A stretch of DNA of 64,000 nt from Dryomyza anilis. Taxonomy: Eukaryota > Arthropoda > Insecta > Diptera > Dryomyzidae. Under the pieces are notes generated by a model. That model saw only the letters and a list, made by a program, of their open reading frames with translations. It was not told the origin of the DNA and made no database searches. Of the stretch, positions 1 to 10,085 are shown piece after piece (the stretch's first letter is position 1; every line of letters starts with the position of its first letter). The stretch spans positions 22,759,989 through 22,823,988 of the forward strand of contig OX638132.1 in the NCBI GenBank assembly GCA_951804985.1. The letters are read 5' to 3'. Both the position numbers and the translations under genes were made by a program.

Positions 1-311
1 TTTCGATTTTTGGAACCGGAATCGAAACCATCTTTGAAAAATTTGTGTAGCCGGAATCCGCTTCCCATATAATTTTTTAGTTGAGACCGGAATCGGAACC
101 GTTTGTTTATAAATCTTGGAACCAGAACCGTTGTTCCAATGGGTTTTAGTCCCTGTTTGTATTATTTTTTTACGTTTTGCCTAGTTTTTCATGTGGCTTC
201 GTGCTTTTTTCGAGCTTTTCGTGTTTATCGTGCCTTTAAATCGCCGGGCACGTGCTCGTGCGTGTCTTCTATCGGCGAGCCCGTGACATCAAAAACAGAC
301 GCACCCATCTC
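1..311. other. unclassified AT-rich DNA with GGAACCGGAATCG-like motifs
   Basis: No gene is supported. The first 135 bases repeat a degenerate motif of the type ggaaccggaatcgaaacc. Similar words occur inside the hAT-like element near 17.24-17.33 kb, so this may be a transposon remnant. The short ORF here shows no recognisable domain. Confidence 0.3.
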
Positions 312-735
312 TAGTTTGGACTATGCTCTGGATAACCATAAATCATTTTCTTGTTTATCATAAAATCCTAAATGCTAAACAAATTAAAAAATTGTATAAA
401 AATATCCAAATTTAGAGCCAATTATTTTAAAAACGTATTGAAATATTAGCATTCATTAGTATATTAGAATTAGTTTTGATAATTAAAAAAAAAAATTGCG
501 TATACATTTTTTTGGAAAACTATATTTCAGTAGTAATGTATTTTTTTTATTCTAAATAGTGGATGAAAAAGGGCAATTTTCTTGTAAACTAAGTAAATGA
601 AAAAAAAAAAAACTGAGTATGCAGTAAAAACCAGCACCAGTGAACTATATAGAAATGATATAATAGATGTCCATAGGAAAAATCGTGTTCAGCAGTGTAA
701 TTGGAATAATTTTCAGAGTTGCGGCCTTAGTTTTA
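312..735 (+). repeat. dispersed repeat family R-B, copy 1
   Basis: The block beginning near ctctggataaccataaatc recurs, diverged, at 42.11 kb and 63.48 kb in the same orientation. Related parts occur at 36.0 kb and, inverted, at 34.56 and 40.08 kb. Shared landmarks in order are the 'ataaccataaatcattttc' word, an 'aatattagcatt' word, a 'ttggaaaact' word and a run ending near 'gatgtccat'. No coding potential is visible. At 63.5 kb R-B runs into family R-A, so both may be parts of one old, decayed transposon. Confidence 0.5.
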
Positions 736-2041
736 ATATCTAAATAAATTAAATAATGTATTACAATATTAAAAAAAATTCAGACATGAGTGCTATACTA
801 ATTATTAAGGCCTGAATATTCAGAAGTCAATTGTAACCTGAATATATCACGGCGTTTTCATTTTCTGTTGGGAGTTTTGTTTTTTTGTTTCAATTTTTTA
901 GGTTTAAAGACTTTCTTTGAACATTTTGACAATTGTGTTAATGAAAAAAGATGTTGACATATTTGAAAAAAAAAAAAACCTAACTTAAGAAGGTGGTGTA
1001 TGAAACAAATAAAAAAAAGAACCTTTACTCGCTGAGTGTTAAGAATTGCTACATCCGCTTTTTTGTGTCACTTCAATTCCGGCAACTTTGAAGATGGTCT
1101 ATTAACGAAAGGACGACTGGCAATTACCTGGTGTAAAAACGGCACGTTTATTAAACTTTAGAATTTTAAATCTGAAGTTTTGGTGTTTGGAGGGTTTAGT
1201 ATTTGGTTGAATGCTTGAAGGACTTATACAAAAAATATCCATTTTTTGATTAACACAATATTTGGACTTGTAATTGTTGGTTTGTCTAATTAGGCAATCT
1301 GTTAAATATTCACACATTAAAGATATCCCTTAAAGTCTGCATGTCTGGTATATTTTCTTTCATTCCCCTGAATCCTATTAGATCTTTGTCTTCTTTAATA
1401 TATTCTTTAGTTAATGTTTTACTTAATTGTTTTTTGTGTGCTCTTGAACTATTTTAATTAAATGTTTCGTGACTGAACCGACACGGCTCAACTTAATGTG
1501 ACAGACAGAAAATCAAGCATTCACTCAAGCCTTACGTCATCATCATCATCACCATAATCATCGAGAAGGATAACTTAATATATTAAGGTTGAGGTAAATG
1601 GGGTTACAGCATGGTAATGCTCCAATAAATGTAATCCTGCTAAGTGATATCTTGGTTGAACCGCAGCATTTGCGGTCACAATGAACTGCGTAGCGTAACG
1701 CTTTAATAATTACCACGCTATTGGCGAGGAGTGGGGGAATGTCATTTCGTAACTTTTCTTAGAATTTCAAATTCATTAAGTAGATATTTAGTTCGCTTTG
1801 ATGTTGTTTGTTTGTTTTTCGTCCTTCTAATTCAATCAATGATGATGCTTAAAATCTCTTCTCTCTTTCAGCATCACCAATCATCGATCCACCCATTTAA
1901 ACAACATTTTATTCATTTAATAGTCGAATATAATTCGATCTGTAAACTAAATTTCATTTCATCATTAAATCTTTTGATTTTGCAAATCTATTTATAACTC
2001 AAACCGGCTACGTGTTTCATTAACCTATACCACGCGACGCG
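736..2041. other. non-coding DNA upstream of the trichoplein-like gene
   Basis: AT-rich sequence without a supported ORF. A short CATCAT run lies near 1538-1550. The promoter and any 5' UTR exon of the downstream gene should lie here, but I cannot place a TATA box or initiator with confidence. An in-frame TAA at 2021-2023 limits the coding exon on its 5' side unless an upstream exon is spliced in. Confidence 0.35.
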
Positions 2042-2545
2042 ATGAAATCCCATCAACTTGAGGCCGCATTCGTGCGTCGTCGCGAACAGGAACAAATGCG
2101 TGTCGAACGCACGTCAGCCCTCAATCGTTACTACGATCACTGGGGCAAAGTGACCACTCGTTTTGAGAATTGGACCACGCCCGAATACTATCAGCAAGCG
2201 GAAGATAAACTAAAACAGGCAAAAGATAAGAAGGAAAAGGATTTGAAACTGGAAGTGCGACGTTCAAAATTGCGTGCTCTCCACGGGTCAGAGAAAACGT
2301 TATACGAAAAAGAGATGATGGAACGCAAAAGACCCTGGTCGGTAGGTGGTCGACAGCAGGTAGGCAATGCGACGCTTGAAAAAATCCACCAGCAGGCAAA
2401 AGAACGCGAAAACATACGGCGTAAGTTGGAATTGGATGCCAAGCTCTATGGACGCTGGCGACATGGTGTCGATGATCAAAATCTAATATTTGATGCAAAA
2501 TCCGATAATCAGGTGATGGCCAGGCTAAATTGGCTGGATATGCAG
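2042..2545 (+). CDS. trichoplein-like protein, coding exon 1 (join with 4255..5301)
   Basis: First coding exon of a 516-residue trichoplein (TCHP, TPH-domain) homologue. It encodes residues 1-168 and ends in phase 0 at the donor tgcag|gtgagt. The ATG follows an in-frame TAA at 2021, so this is the first possible start in the exon. Seen: a basic, charged, mostly helical sequence. By recall, it matches vertebrate trichoplein in order: an N-terminal RRREQEQ segment, then an RRSKLRAL-type segment, then LYGRWRH, then NWLDMQ, where vertebrates have NSWEMQ. In vertebrates trichoplein sits at centriole subdistal appendages, binds keratin filaments, and activates Aurora A to restrain cilium assembly. 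Flies lack cytoplasmic keratins, so a centriolar role is the more likely one here; that is inference. No other host gene is near. The family call is fairly sure; the fly gene name is not assigned. Confidence 0.85.
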
Positions 2546-3083
2546 GTGAGTTAGAGGGAGAGCGAGAGAGCAAACAGTAGGCAAACTCAATGACCTTCTT
2601 CATTATTGCCGATTTACGAAAAAGATTTAAATATTAAACATCATCATATATTATGACATTCTTCAAGATCAGAGAGAACTCGAAACAACATATCGAAAAA
2701 TGTTAATATATTGTAATATGTCCCAAGAGTCGGGCATGCTATTCTCGTAAATCTTGACTCCGAAGAGAAGAAGCTTCGAAATTCACATTGGAATTTGTCG
2801 ATCGTATCACACAACATTATATTTGACAGATATGTCGAAACGTTTTAAATCCACTAACACGTCTTTTACTCATCCTGTCTTCTTTGGTCTTATGCGATGC
2901 GTTTTTGAATCAAACTCTTTGCATCGGTTTATCGATTTCTTTTTTATACTAACACGAACTTTTGGAGCGTCCTTGTAACCTAAAATCGTTTATCCTCTGT
3001 ACCCAAAGTTACGACGACGCGTATATAAACTAACATAAGTATGAAGGGAGTTAGTCTACAGTCTCTACAAAATCGGTTTAATA

Positions 3084-3965
3084 AAGGGTTTTTCAATAAG
3101 AGCGCTACAAAAGTTTTAAATAAAACAAAAACAGTTTTGGATATCAATGAAATTCTTTATTCCTGTAAAAGTACGTTCGACGCCATTATGTATGGAACTA
3201 GATTTCTTTTGCATGGCCACCACGGGCACGCTTGCAGAAGTCCAGACGCTGAACCCAATTTTCGACGGTTTTCAAGCATAAATCGGCCGATACTGCTGCA
3301 ATTTCACGTTCGATATTCGTACGAAGTTCATCTCAATCGTGGCTGGCTTGTTGACATAGACCATAGACTTGACGTAACCCCACAGGAAATAGTCTAACGG
3401 CGTCAAATCGCACGACCGAGGCGGCCAATCGACTGGACCATTTCGTGAGATAACACGTTCTCCAAACCTGGTTTCCAATAAATTGATTGTGGCACTCGCT
3501 GTGTGGCTTGTGGCATTCGCTGTGTGGCTTGTGGCGCCGTTCTGTTGGAACCACATGTCCTCCAAGTCCATATCATCCAATTGGGGTCAAAAATATTCGG
3601 TTATCATTGAACGGTAGCGATTCTCTTTCACCACAGTAATGTGCCGGTCTTGATCATCGCGGAAGATGTACGGCCCAATGACGCCGCCGGCCCATAAACC
3701 GCACCAAACCGTAATTTTTTCGGGATTTTTTCTAGGACGATTATGACGACCATATATTGGACGTAGCGCTCTTAACGTTGAGGCTACTGACTCCGAATTT
3801 CTGTAGTAAATTTTAATAATTTCGACTTGTTGTTGGCTCGTATATCTTTCCATCATGAAATGGCAAACCTTACTGAAGAGAAATGTCAAAAGAGCGGCAA
3901 GAAATATGGCGTCGTTTACTGTCCCTGTCGCTCTATTTTTGTAGCGTCCCATTTGAAAAACCCTT
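3084..3965 (-). mobile_element. rosa-like mariner, internally deleted copy 1
   Basis: The two ends are inverted: aagggtttttcaataagagc on the left and its diverged mirror, ending ttgaaaaaccctt, on the right. TA dinucleotides at 3082-3083 and 3966-3967 fit the Tc1/mariner target duplication. At 882 bp it is too short for a full transposase. It lies on the minus strand within the trichoplein-like intron. Confidence 0.85.
3140..3853 (-). pseudogene. mariner transposase pseudogene, copy 1
   Basis: Read on the minus strand it starts at an ATG (3853) with MERYTSQQQVEIIKIYYRNS. It then keeps LRALRPIYGRHNRP, part of the N-terminal DNA-binding region. It jumps directly to NPEKITVWCGLW, so the rest of the helix-turn-helix and the block with the first catalytic Asp are deleted. 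The second catalytic block reads WFQQNGA, with Asn where copy 2 has Asp. A duplicated HTA(N/S)A segment and a frameshift follow before SCDLTPLDYFLWG and RLDFCKRARGGHA. Asp spacing in the copies suggests the rosa (DD41D-type) group, but no intact copy is present to confirm it. Not functional. Confidence 0.8.
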
Positions 3966-4254
3966 TATACATTTTTTATGTTTACCACAACGGAACATTA
4001 GCTCAAGTCCGTCTAGAGGCTGTGAAGGAAAATATAGGGTAAATCATTTCGGAGAATTGCGAGGACTATTAGAACATTTTAAAAATTTTTAGGACATATA
4101 CTTTTTGATAAACCATTCTTGAATTAAAGTTCTTGGGTACATTTAGTTCAAGTGTAATTAATATTATATAAAACTACAAATATTCTATCATTCATATCTT
4201 CTCAAACAGTTCCAACCAAATTTATTCAAAATAAATTCCATTTTATCTCTTCAG

Positions 4255-5301
4255 GTTGAGGATCAAATGAAACGTGAAGAGCAAGAAGCCATTTCGCAGG
4301 AGCGCCACCTACGCATGCAGGAAGAGTTCAACAAGTCCGAGTTGGTGCACATGGAGCGCCAACAGTTACGCGAGAAAGAAATACGTGAGATACGTGCTCT
4401 GCAAGAACGTCACATGGATCAATTAAAGGAGCGTCACCATGATAGCGATCTACTCAAAGAGCAGGAGACACAACTGCGCTCCCATTTGGACGATCTGGAG
4501 AAGGAGCTTGAATTGCTGCAAGAGACTTCGGCCGTTGTGCATAAGCCCGCCGAACTCCCGCACTCCCACAATATGAATAATATCAAAGTTTTCATTCGTA
4601 AGCGCTCCGATTTCTTTCGCAATGAGATCAGGCTGATCATTCAGATGCTGGAGCGTGTCAGGGAATATACGACCGGACATTCGGCACAGCTGTCCACTCT
4701 GCTGGCCAAGTACAATTCTCAATACGACGCTGAGAACGGCATGTTGTCTCAGATCGAGGGCATGTACGAGTCGGAGGCCAAGCATTGCCTGGTGCGTTTC
4801 GAGGATCAGTGGCAGGCACAGCATTTGGAACGTCAAAAGGCGGTGCAGCAGCTGCTGCACGAGGAACAGGCTGCGCTCACGACACGCCTAAACGATAATG
4901 TGCAGCGTCAGCAGGATTTGATCGAATTGCGTTCGACACACTTGGTCTCAATCGAAAATTCAAATGAGAAGTTAAAGCAGCTAATACAGGAACAGGAGGA
5001 TTCACCCAGGCCTCATATTTATGTTGATGGCAGCATGGCGGGCGCTGGTGGCGCCGACCGAACCGTGCCTTTTGAACAGCCGACCATGGGTTCGTTGTCG
5101 CGCAGTGGCTCACCACGCAGAATTAGTACTTCGTTTTCACATCTTAATCTCGATGTAGCCGATGATGCATTGCCGCCGTCGCATCGTAATTCGCGCAACG
5201 AGACGGTGGGTCAGCAGGAAAAACGCGAGGACCAGGAAGCGGACAATTCGGCTCAACTGAAGCATCCACGCTATGGACGTAAACTTATCGCTTGGAATTA
5301 A
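4255..5301 (+). CDS. trichoplein-like protein, coding exon 2 and stop (join with 2042..2545)
   Basis: Encodes residues 169-516, opening VEDQMKREEQEA directly after the acceptor cag and ending with TAA at 5299-5301. Residues about 169-260 are a highly charged Glu/Arg/Gln coiled coil. A second helical block (FIRKRSDFFRNEIR to about residue 420) aligns with the trichoplein region around human FLRHQ and the following RREQ helices, by recall. Residues about 420-500 are a Ser/Gly/Asp-rich linker with SLSRSGSPRR, probably fly-specific and flexible. The extreme C-terminus is HPRYGRKLIAWN; vertebrate trichoplein ends in a similar P-K-IAWN, a strong family signature. The GC content and codon use are higher than anything around it, which marks it as the one selected gene here. 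Total length 516 aa against about 498 in human. Confidence 0.87.
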   Translation, partial: VEDQMKREEQEAISQERHLRMQEEFNKSELVHMERQQLREKEIREIRALQERHMDQLKERHHDSDLLKEQETQLRSHLDDLEKELELLQETSAVVHKPAELPHSHNMNNIKVFIRKRSDFFRNEIRLIIQMLERVREYTTGHSAQLSTLLAKYNSQYDAENGMLSQIEGMYESEAKHCLVRFEDQWQAQHLERQKAVQQLLHEEQAALTTRLNDNVQRQQDLIELRSTHLVSIENSNEKLKQLIQEQEDSPRPHIYVDGSMAGAGGADRTVPFEQPTMGSLSRSGSPRRISTSFSHLNLDVADDALPPSHRNSRNETVGQQEKREDQEADNSAQLKHPRYGRKLIAWN

Positions 5302-7192
5302 GATACTGCCAGCAACGTTCAGCTATTTTCTAACGTATGAATTTGCGATGCGTTTTTTTTATATATTCAAACATACATTTTTTTTATAAACATTTTCATA
5401 TAATCATTTTTTAATATACATTTTTATTCTACTTATAAATTAATCAACATTGGAATAAATATTTCAAATTACTTAAACATTTTCATTTGTACTAGTTTTA
5501 CGTTTTGAAACATTGATGCATAAGGTCAATAAACTATAATTAAAACAAATTATATAGTTATATAATAAGTATTTGCGAAGAAGCAATAAAAATATTCACA
5601 TTATCACAGACAAGCTATTCACCAAACGAAAGAGAAATTAGAAAGGCCTAAGTACATAAACAAAAATAAATTATATACTAAAATAGTTAAGCTTTTTAAA
5701 TACTGAACAAATTACATTGTCAAAAGATTTTATTTGAAATTTGTACCCACTTTCCGAATTTCGAAACGAACACAAATTTGTATTTCATGTTATTTGACTT
5801 TCAAAACTTTGCAATTTATGTTAAATTACGTCACTTTCGTCTAATAGTCTTTCGTTTCGAAGTACAGAAAGATGCAGTTAAGTTTTCAAAAAAACAAAAA
5901 AATCTCATCAAACGAAAGAGTTAATTGTTGACACAAATAGGCGTACATAAAATGGCGTACATAAAATGGCGACATCAAGACGATATAGTTTATGAACAAC
6001 ACTACACAACAAAATGATAAAAAAGTTTGCGCTGTAAATGCCACTATTTTTGTATTATTGAAATCGAGCCACAGAATTCGAATATATGAATTAAAAAAAA
6101 TGCTATGGTTTACGAGATATCGGTCAATAACTTATGAACCGAGTTTTCAAAAAGGTGGTGACATATGGGCATTTCCTGGGATTACGGACGGGACATTCAT
6201 ACGCTTAAAAATTTAATATCTCGAAGGAATATTAAAGAATTTACTTGATTTTTTTGTGCAAATAGTATTTAAATAGGACTGAGTATTTGCCGTAGATCAA
6301 AAAATATAAATAAACAAGTTGGCGTTTCGGACGGGACAAAAACGAAAGTTAATATCGAGATTCATATGAATATTCCAAAAAGTCAGCGAATTTTACGTAC
6401 AAACGATTTTTTTGAAATATTTTTAAAAATAGTTGAAATCATGTGCTTTCTTTGTATATTTACACTTTGTTCCTCAAATTTATAGTTTTTTCATAATAAA
6501 TCACAGAAAAATTCCGAACGGGACAAACAAATTCCGTATTGAAATTATTAGTACGATTTTTATTCTAAAAATACTTTTTGTTCGTACAATATATTTTTTT
6601 GTATTATCTCTGAACATAGCTGAGACAATTTACTTTATTTTTGTTTATATACACTTTGTTGCTAAAGTTTACAGTTATTTCGTAATAAATCGCAGAATAA
6701 TTGCGAACGTTACGTATCGAAATTTGCACTACGATTTTTTGCTAAAAGTAATTATGTATATGACAATATTAATAATCATTATTTCGAAATGAAAAGTAAT
6801 GTACTATTCAAATTTTCAGATGTTTTTAAGTTTTTTATTTTTCTTTAAACAATTTTTTTTTTGATATTTTTTATACTGCGGTTTTACACTTTTGGTACTC
6901 AAAGTTCCGGACGGAACAGATTTCAACTAGCTGTCAAAAATTGTCTACAATTACTAGGAAAATGATGTTTACATTTTTGGAAATGCCGAGGAAATTCTGC
7001 TTTCAACTCTTTAAAAAATTGTTTCAGTTTACTATGGTAATAAATGTATCTTTTTGGTTCCGGACGGGACATCGCAAAACCCTTATACGAAAATCGAAAA
7101 TTTTCCGTTATTTTAATTTGGATCATTATTTTAATTTTATTATTTATTTTATTCATTATTAAAATTGATCGTGTTATTCCAAATAAAAGATA
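5302..7192. other. 3' flank of the gene; unclassified DNA with GGACGGGAC words
   Basis: The first few hundred bases are the likely 3' UTR. From about 6180 to 7075 a word of the type ggacgggac recurs five times (near 6187, 6330, 6521, 6909 and 7062), spaced roughly 150-390 bases. This hints at a decayed tandem or composite repeat. ORFs here are Ile/Phe-rich by base composition and match nothing I recognise. Confidence 0.35.
5454..5459 (+). promoter_or_regulatory. candidate polyadenylation signal
   Basis: An AATAAA lies about 150 bases after the stop codon, the first canonical hexamer in the 3' UTR. Others follow near 5528 and 5585, so alternative ends are possible. Confidence 0.45.
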
Positions 7193-7207
7193 ATTAACCT
7201 CCAATAA

Positions 7208-7527
7208 GTAGTAGCCGCGGTAGCTCAGTGGTTAGTGCGTTGGACTGCGAGCCGAAAGGTCCCCGGTTCAAGGCTGGACTGGGGCTAACAACATCTTTTC
7301 ATAGAAACATTTTCTATACCGCGCTCCCTCTCGTCAGTAAATGGCAAACCTACGAGAGTAAAACCATTGCCTATGAAAAAGCTCTCACCCGCCGTTCGGA
7401 TTCGGAAATAAACTGTAGGTCCCACCACTTTGAGTACAAATATAACACGCACAGCTCAAAATGGTGAGAGAGCTCGGCCGAAGTTCTATACAGGACTGTA
7501 CTGTAGCTCCAAACTATTATTATTATT
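7208..7527 (+). mobile_element. tRNA-derived SINE, copy 1
   Basis: A head with pol III promoter boxes: an A box in ggtagctcagtggttag and a B box in ggttcaaggctgg. A tRNA-unrelated body follows (tcagtaaatggcaaacctac, gtaggtcccaccactttgag, acacgcacagctcaaaatgg), then an ATT-repeat tail. It is flanked by a perfect 15-bp target duplication, attaacctccaataa, at 7193-7207 and 7528-7542. That is diagnostic of LINE-dependent retroposition and indicates a fairly recent insertion. The head is not a functional tRNA, since the anticodon stem does not pair well. Other copies lie at 33.75, 62.8 (minus) and, with a different head, 29.6 kb (minus). Confidence 0.9.
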
Positions 7528-7542
7528 ATTAACCTCCAATAA

Positions 7543-7839
7543 ATATATCTCACAGCATTTAGAAATTGATTGAACCAGTGAGGTTTGAGCGAACTTTATA
7601 GAAGAACTGGAAAAATGTAATTTTTTCGACACAAATTTAAATTAAAGATGCATTTAAAAAAATGCGAAAAATCGAAAACGTGTGATGATGCACTGTTTAT
7701 AATATTTCAAAATTAGTCTACAAATTTGAAAGAAAACGACATAAAAATAAATGTCATCTATGGACACACTTTGAGTACAGAAAAATCATGTGAAAGCATT
7801 ACAATTGAATGTAAACTAAAAAAAAACAGTATTTTTGTT
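7543..7839. other. unclassified AT-rich DNA
   Basis: No ORF or RNA gene. The stretch 7715-7830 has an inverted relative near 48.85-48.95 kb (words gagtac and gtgaaagcatt), so it is probably part of an old repeat. Confidence 0.3.
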
Positions 7840-8900
7840 TTTATGCCCTACATCCATGGGTTACAAGTTTTACTATGTATGTGGGGATATTTTAGAGCCT
7901 CCTAGGAGGCGTGACCGGTATTAAAAAAATTATATTTTCTTGATCAGCAGCACTTTCCGAGTCGATTTAGGCATGACCGATAAATTGAAAACTACTATTC
8001 CGTATGCGATGAAATTTCTAAGTTCGAATATGAGTCGAATTAGTCAACGTACTCAACTACATACCATACAAGTTATGAGTTTACTTTTTACGATTCCATA
8101 TTTCGTAAAGTATTACAGATAAAAAAAAAAATTATTTACCAGTTGGGAAGGTTAGATCACATGGGAAATTTTAAAGTATGGACATTTTATAGTAGGTGTT
8201 ATTATGATTATGATAGGATTATCAAAATTATAGTCGGTCTAAGCCGACTATAAATACCGTAGACATATGTGTGGTTACCATTCAAAGTGGTATATAGGTC
8301 ACCAGGGTATACAAATCCTGAAAATAACTACAAACTTTCAATCGCTGACAAATTTCCATTCATTTGATACCCAAATTTACAAATGGGTAGGTGTACCGAA
8401 TTTGGTTTTTTTTTTTGGAACCACAAGTCGTTTCAAGGGAAACATTATTTTCATGAATTTGAGCATGAAGTCAATATGTATTTGATCAAAAAAGTTTACC
8501 TTAGCATGTATACAGTAAAATTTATCTGTAGTTGTAAGTTTTATATGAGGTATTTGAGTATAAGTGGTCAGATCACAGGTCACAATAGACCGATCTCGCC
8601 AATTTCGCACATACAGGGTAGGTATATAAGTAATCTAAATTATGAGTTTCATTCATCTAATTCTTAAATATTTAAAGTAGTAGGGATTTCAACAGACAGG
8701 CAGACGGACAGACATATGGACATACAGACGGACAGACAGACGGACATACATGCAAAGAGACGGACGTCGCTAAATCGACTCAATAGGTCATGCTGATATA
8801 GAATATATATACTTTTTCATACGGGAGACGCTTCTTTCTAGGTGTTACAAATGGCGTACCAAACTGAATATACTCTTTGACTCTTAGTGTGGGGTATAAT
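7840..8900. repeat. R-C repeat, two copies head to head
   Basis: The left part (7840-8130) is an R-C copy in reverse orientation. It starts tgccctacatccatgggtt and has the aggaggcgtgaccggtatt and cttgatcagca words. The right part (from 8139) is a forward copy. It begins ccagttgggaaggttagatc, passes gtcggtctaagccgactata and a GACA-type microsatellite at about 8694-8760, and ends cttagtgtggggtata. The two halves form a long imperfect inverted repeat. R-C recurs at 33.58, 36.32, 44.27 and 47.81 kb. No transposase is visible; probably non-autonomous. Confidence 0.65.
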
Positions 8901-9039
8901 AAACAATCATCTATCAATACGTGCTCAAAAAATGGGCGTGATACGCATACATTTTTTTTTTATATTTGTATGCCCTCAATTATAATGCATTGTTATATAT
9001 TCAAAAGTTACCCGTTACCCGAGCTTATAATCTCAATTT

Positions 9040-9443
9040 CTTTGAAAGAGTGTAGACTAATTTTGGAATATTACAAACTAGACATCTGCACGAGTGCATT
9101 TGAAACCCAATTCAAGACATTCACTTTGTTTCAAAACATTCACTGTTCTCAACTCTATGCTGGAAAATCAAATGAATGTCTTGCTCACAACAACAAAGCA
9201 CCAAGTACTGTCAAAACAAAAAATCAACAAAACAAAACTGCAATGAAGAGGTCTACATGTTCATGTGCAATAAAAATTCAAATACTGAAATGAATTCGCT
9301 GCACCCCTGTATTCGATGCATGCTTAGCGACATTGTTGTCGTTTGGTTTTGTTTTTGAATATTTTAAATTGCTTGATGTTTTGACAATACCTGACACCAA
9401 TGAAACAAATACTGCAGTGAGGTGAAGTGGTTCATAGAGGCTT
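9040..9443 (+). repeat. R-A repeat, copy 1, left piece (continues at 13067)
   Basis: Words such as gaaagagtgtagactaattt, ctatgctggaaaatcaaatg and acaccaatgaaacaaatact also occur at 54.2-54.9 kb, 57.38 kb and the window end. Comparison with 54.72-54.87 kb shows the copy is interrupted by the foldback element that follows and resumes at about 13067 with tgtagagtgtagtaatgcg. No coding sequence. Confidence 0.6.
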
Positions 9444-9651
9444 TACTATATTACCAGTGAGTATAAATATTATAAGAGGTCTCATCCGAACTCGTTGGGA
9501 TTTACTCGCTGGAGTGTAGCAACCAAATATGAGTCCCAATATTTTTTACGCAACTAGAGCCAGAGAGACAGAGAATATAAACATTATTTCTACTCTCTTC
9601 CTGCAGAAACCAATTTGCAATTTGCAGCGCTGAGGGACGAGAATTTCTGTG

Positions 9652-9779
9652 ATTTTAGGATCCCAGCTGTTTCGCGTGTCGATCCGATCCGCTGCTACTG
9701 TTTCTGCATCTAATGCTGTTCGTTCTTCTGTCCTTGTTATTATTTTGTTGCTACATTTGGATATTTTCTGATTCTGCAT
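9652..9779 (-). other. short ORF shared by both foldback arms (left arm copy)
   Basis: Reads MQNQKISKCSNKIITRTEER and continues outward to about DTRNS; this frame stays open to 9546. The right arm encodes almost the same peptide on the plus strand. Differences include silent changes (TCC/TCA, ACG/ACA), Cys/Arg, Ile/Leu and an in-frame 9-base indel. I do not recognise the peptide. It could be the start of a lost transposon protein or chance conservation of an arm. Confidence 0.35.
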
Positions 9780-10085
9780 TTCGTTTCACATATTTTGTTT
9801 TTTTTGCCAAACGTCGTTTGTTGAGCTATTTCATCTTTTTGGCGATATTTTCAATCTGGACAAAATTATGAATGAACAAATTTACTAATTATTATAAACT
9901 ACTAATTAAAAAACTACAATTATTACATTTAACTTATTATTATTATTATTATTATTATTATAAAAACTCAAATATTAATAACTTTCATTATTTGAATTTT
10001 TGATGAAAATAAGAATTTTGGTTCAATTTTTTGATAATTTTTTGTTGAAAATATTAATTATTGATGAAAATAATATAAATTTAAA

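Larger units (their letters stand above)
2546..4254 (+). other. intron of the trichoplein-like gene
   Basis: A 1,709-base phase-0 intron with donor gtgagt and acceptor ttatctcttcag. The pyrimidine-rich stretch before 4254 supports the acceptor. Reading straight through the donor hits a TAG within two codons, so splicing is required. Positions 3084-3965 are a dead mariner inserted antisense to the gene. The flanks 2552-3083 and 3966-4254 show no gene. Confidence 0.85.

Noticed and set aside
2121..2603. Minus-strand 160-aa ORF across exon 1
   Set aside because: Shadow of the plus-strand trichoplein-like exon, whose splice site and homology are convincing.
7211..7283. A tRNA gene
   Set aside because: The A and B boxes are good but the anticodon stem pairs poorly, and the same head is followed by a SINE body with target duplications in several copies.
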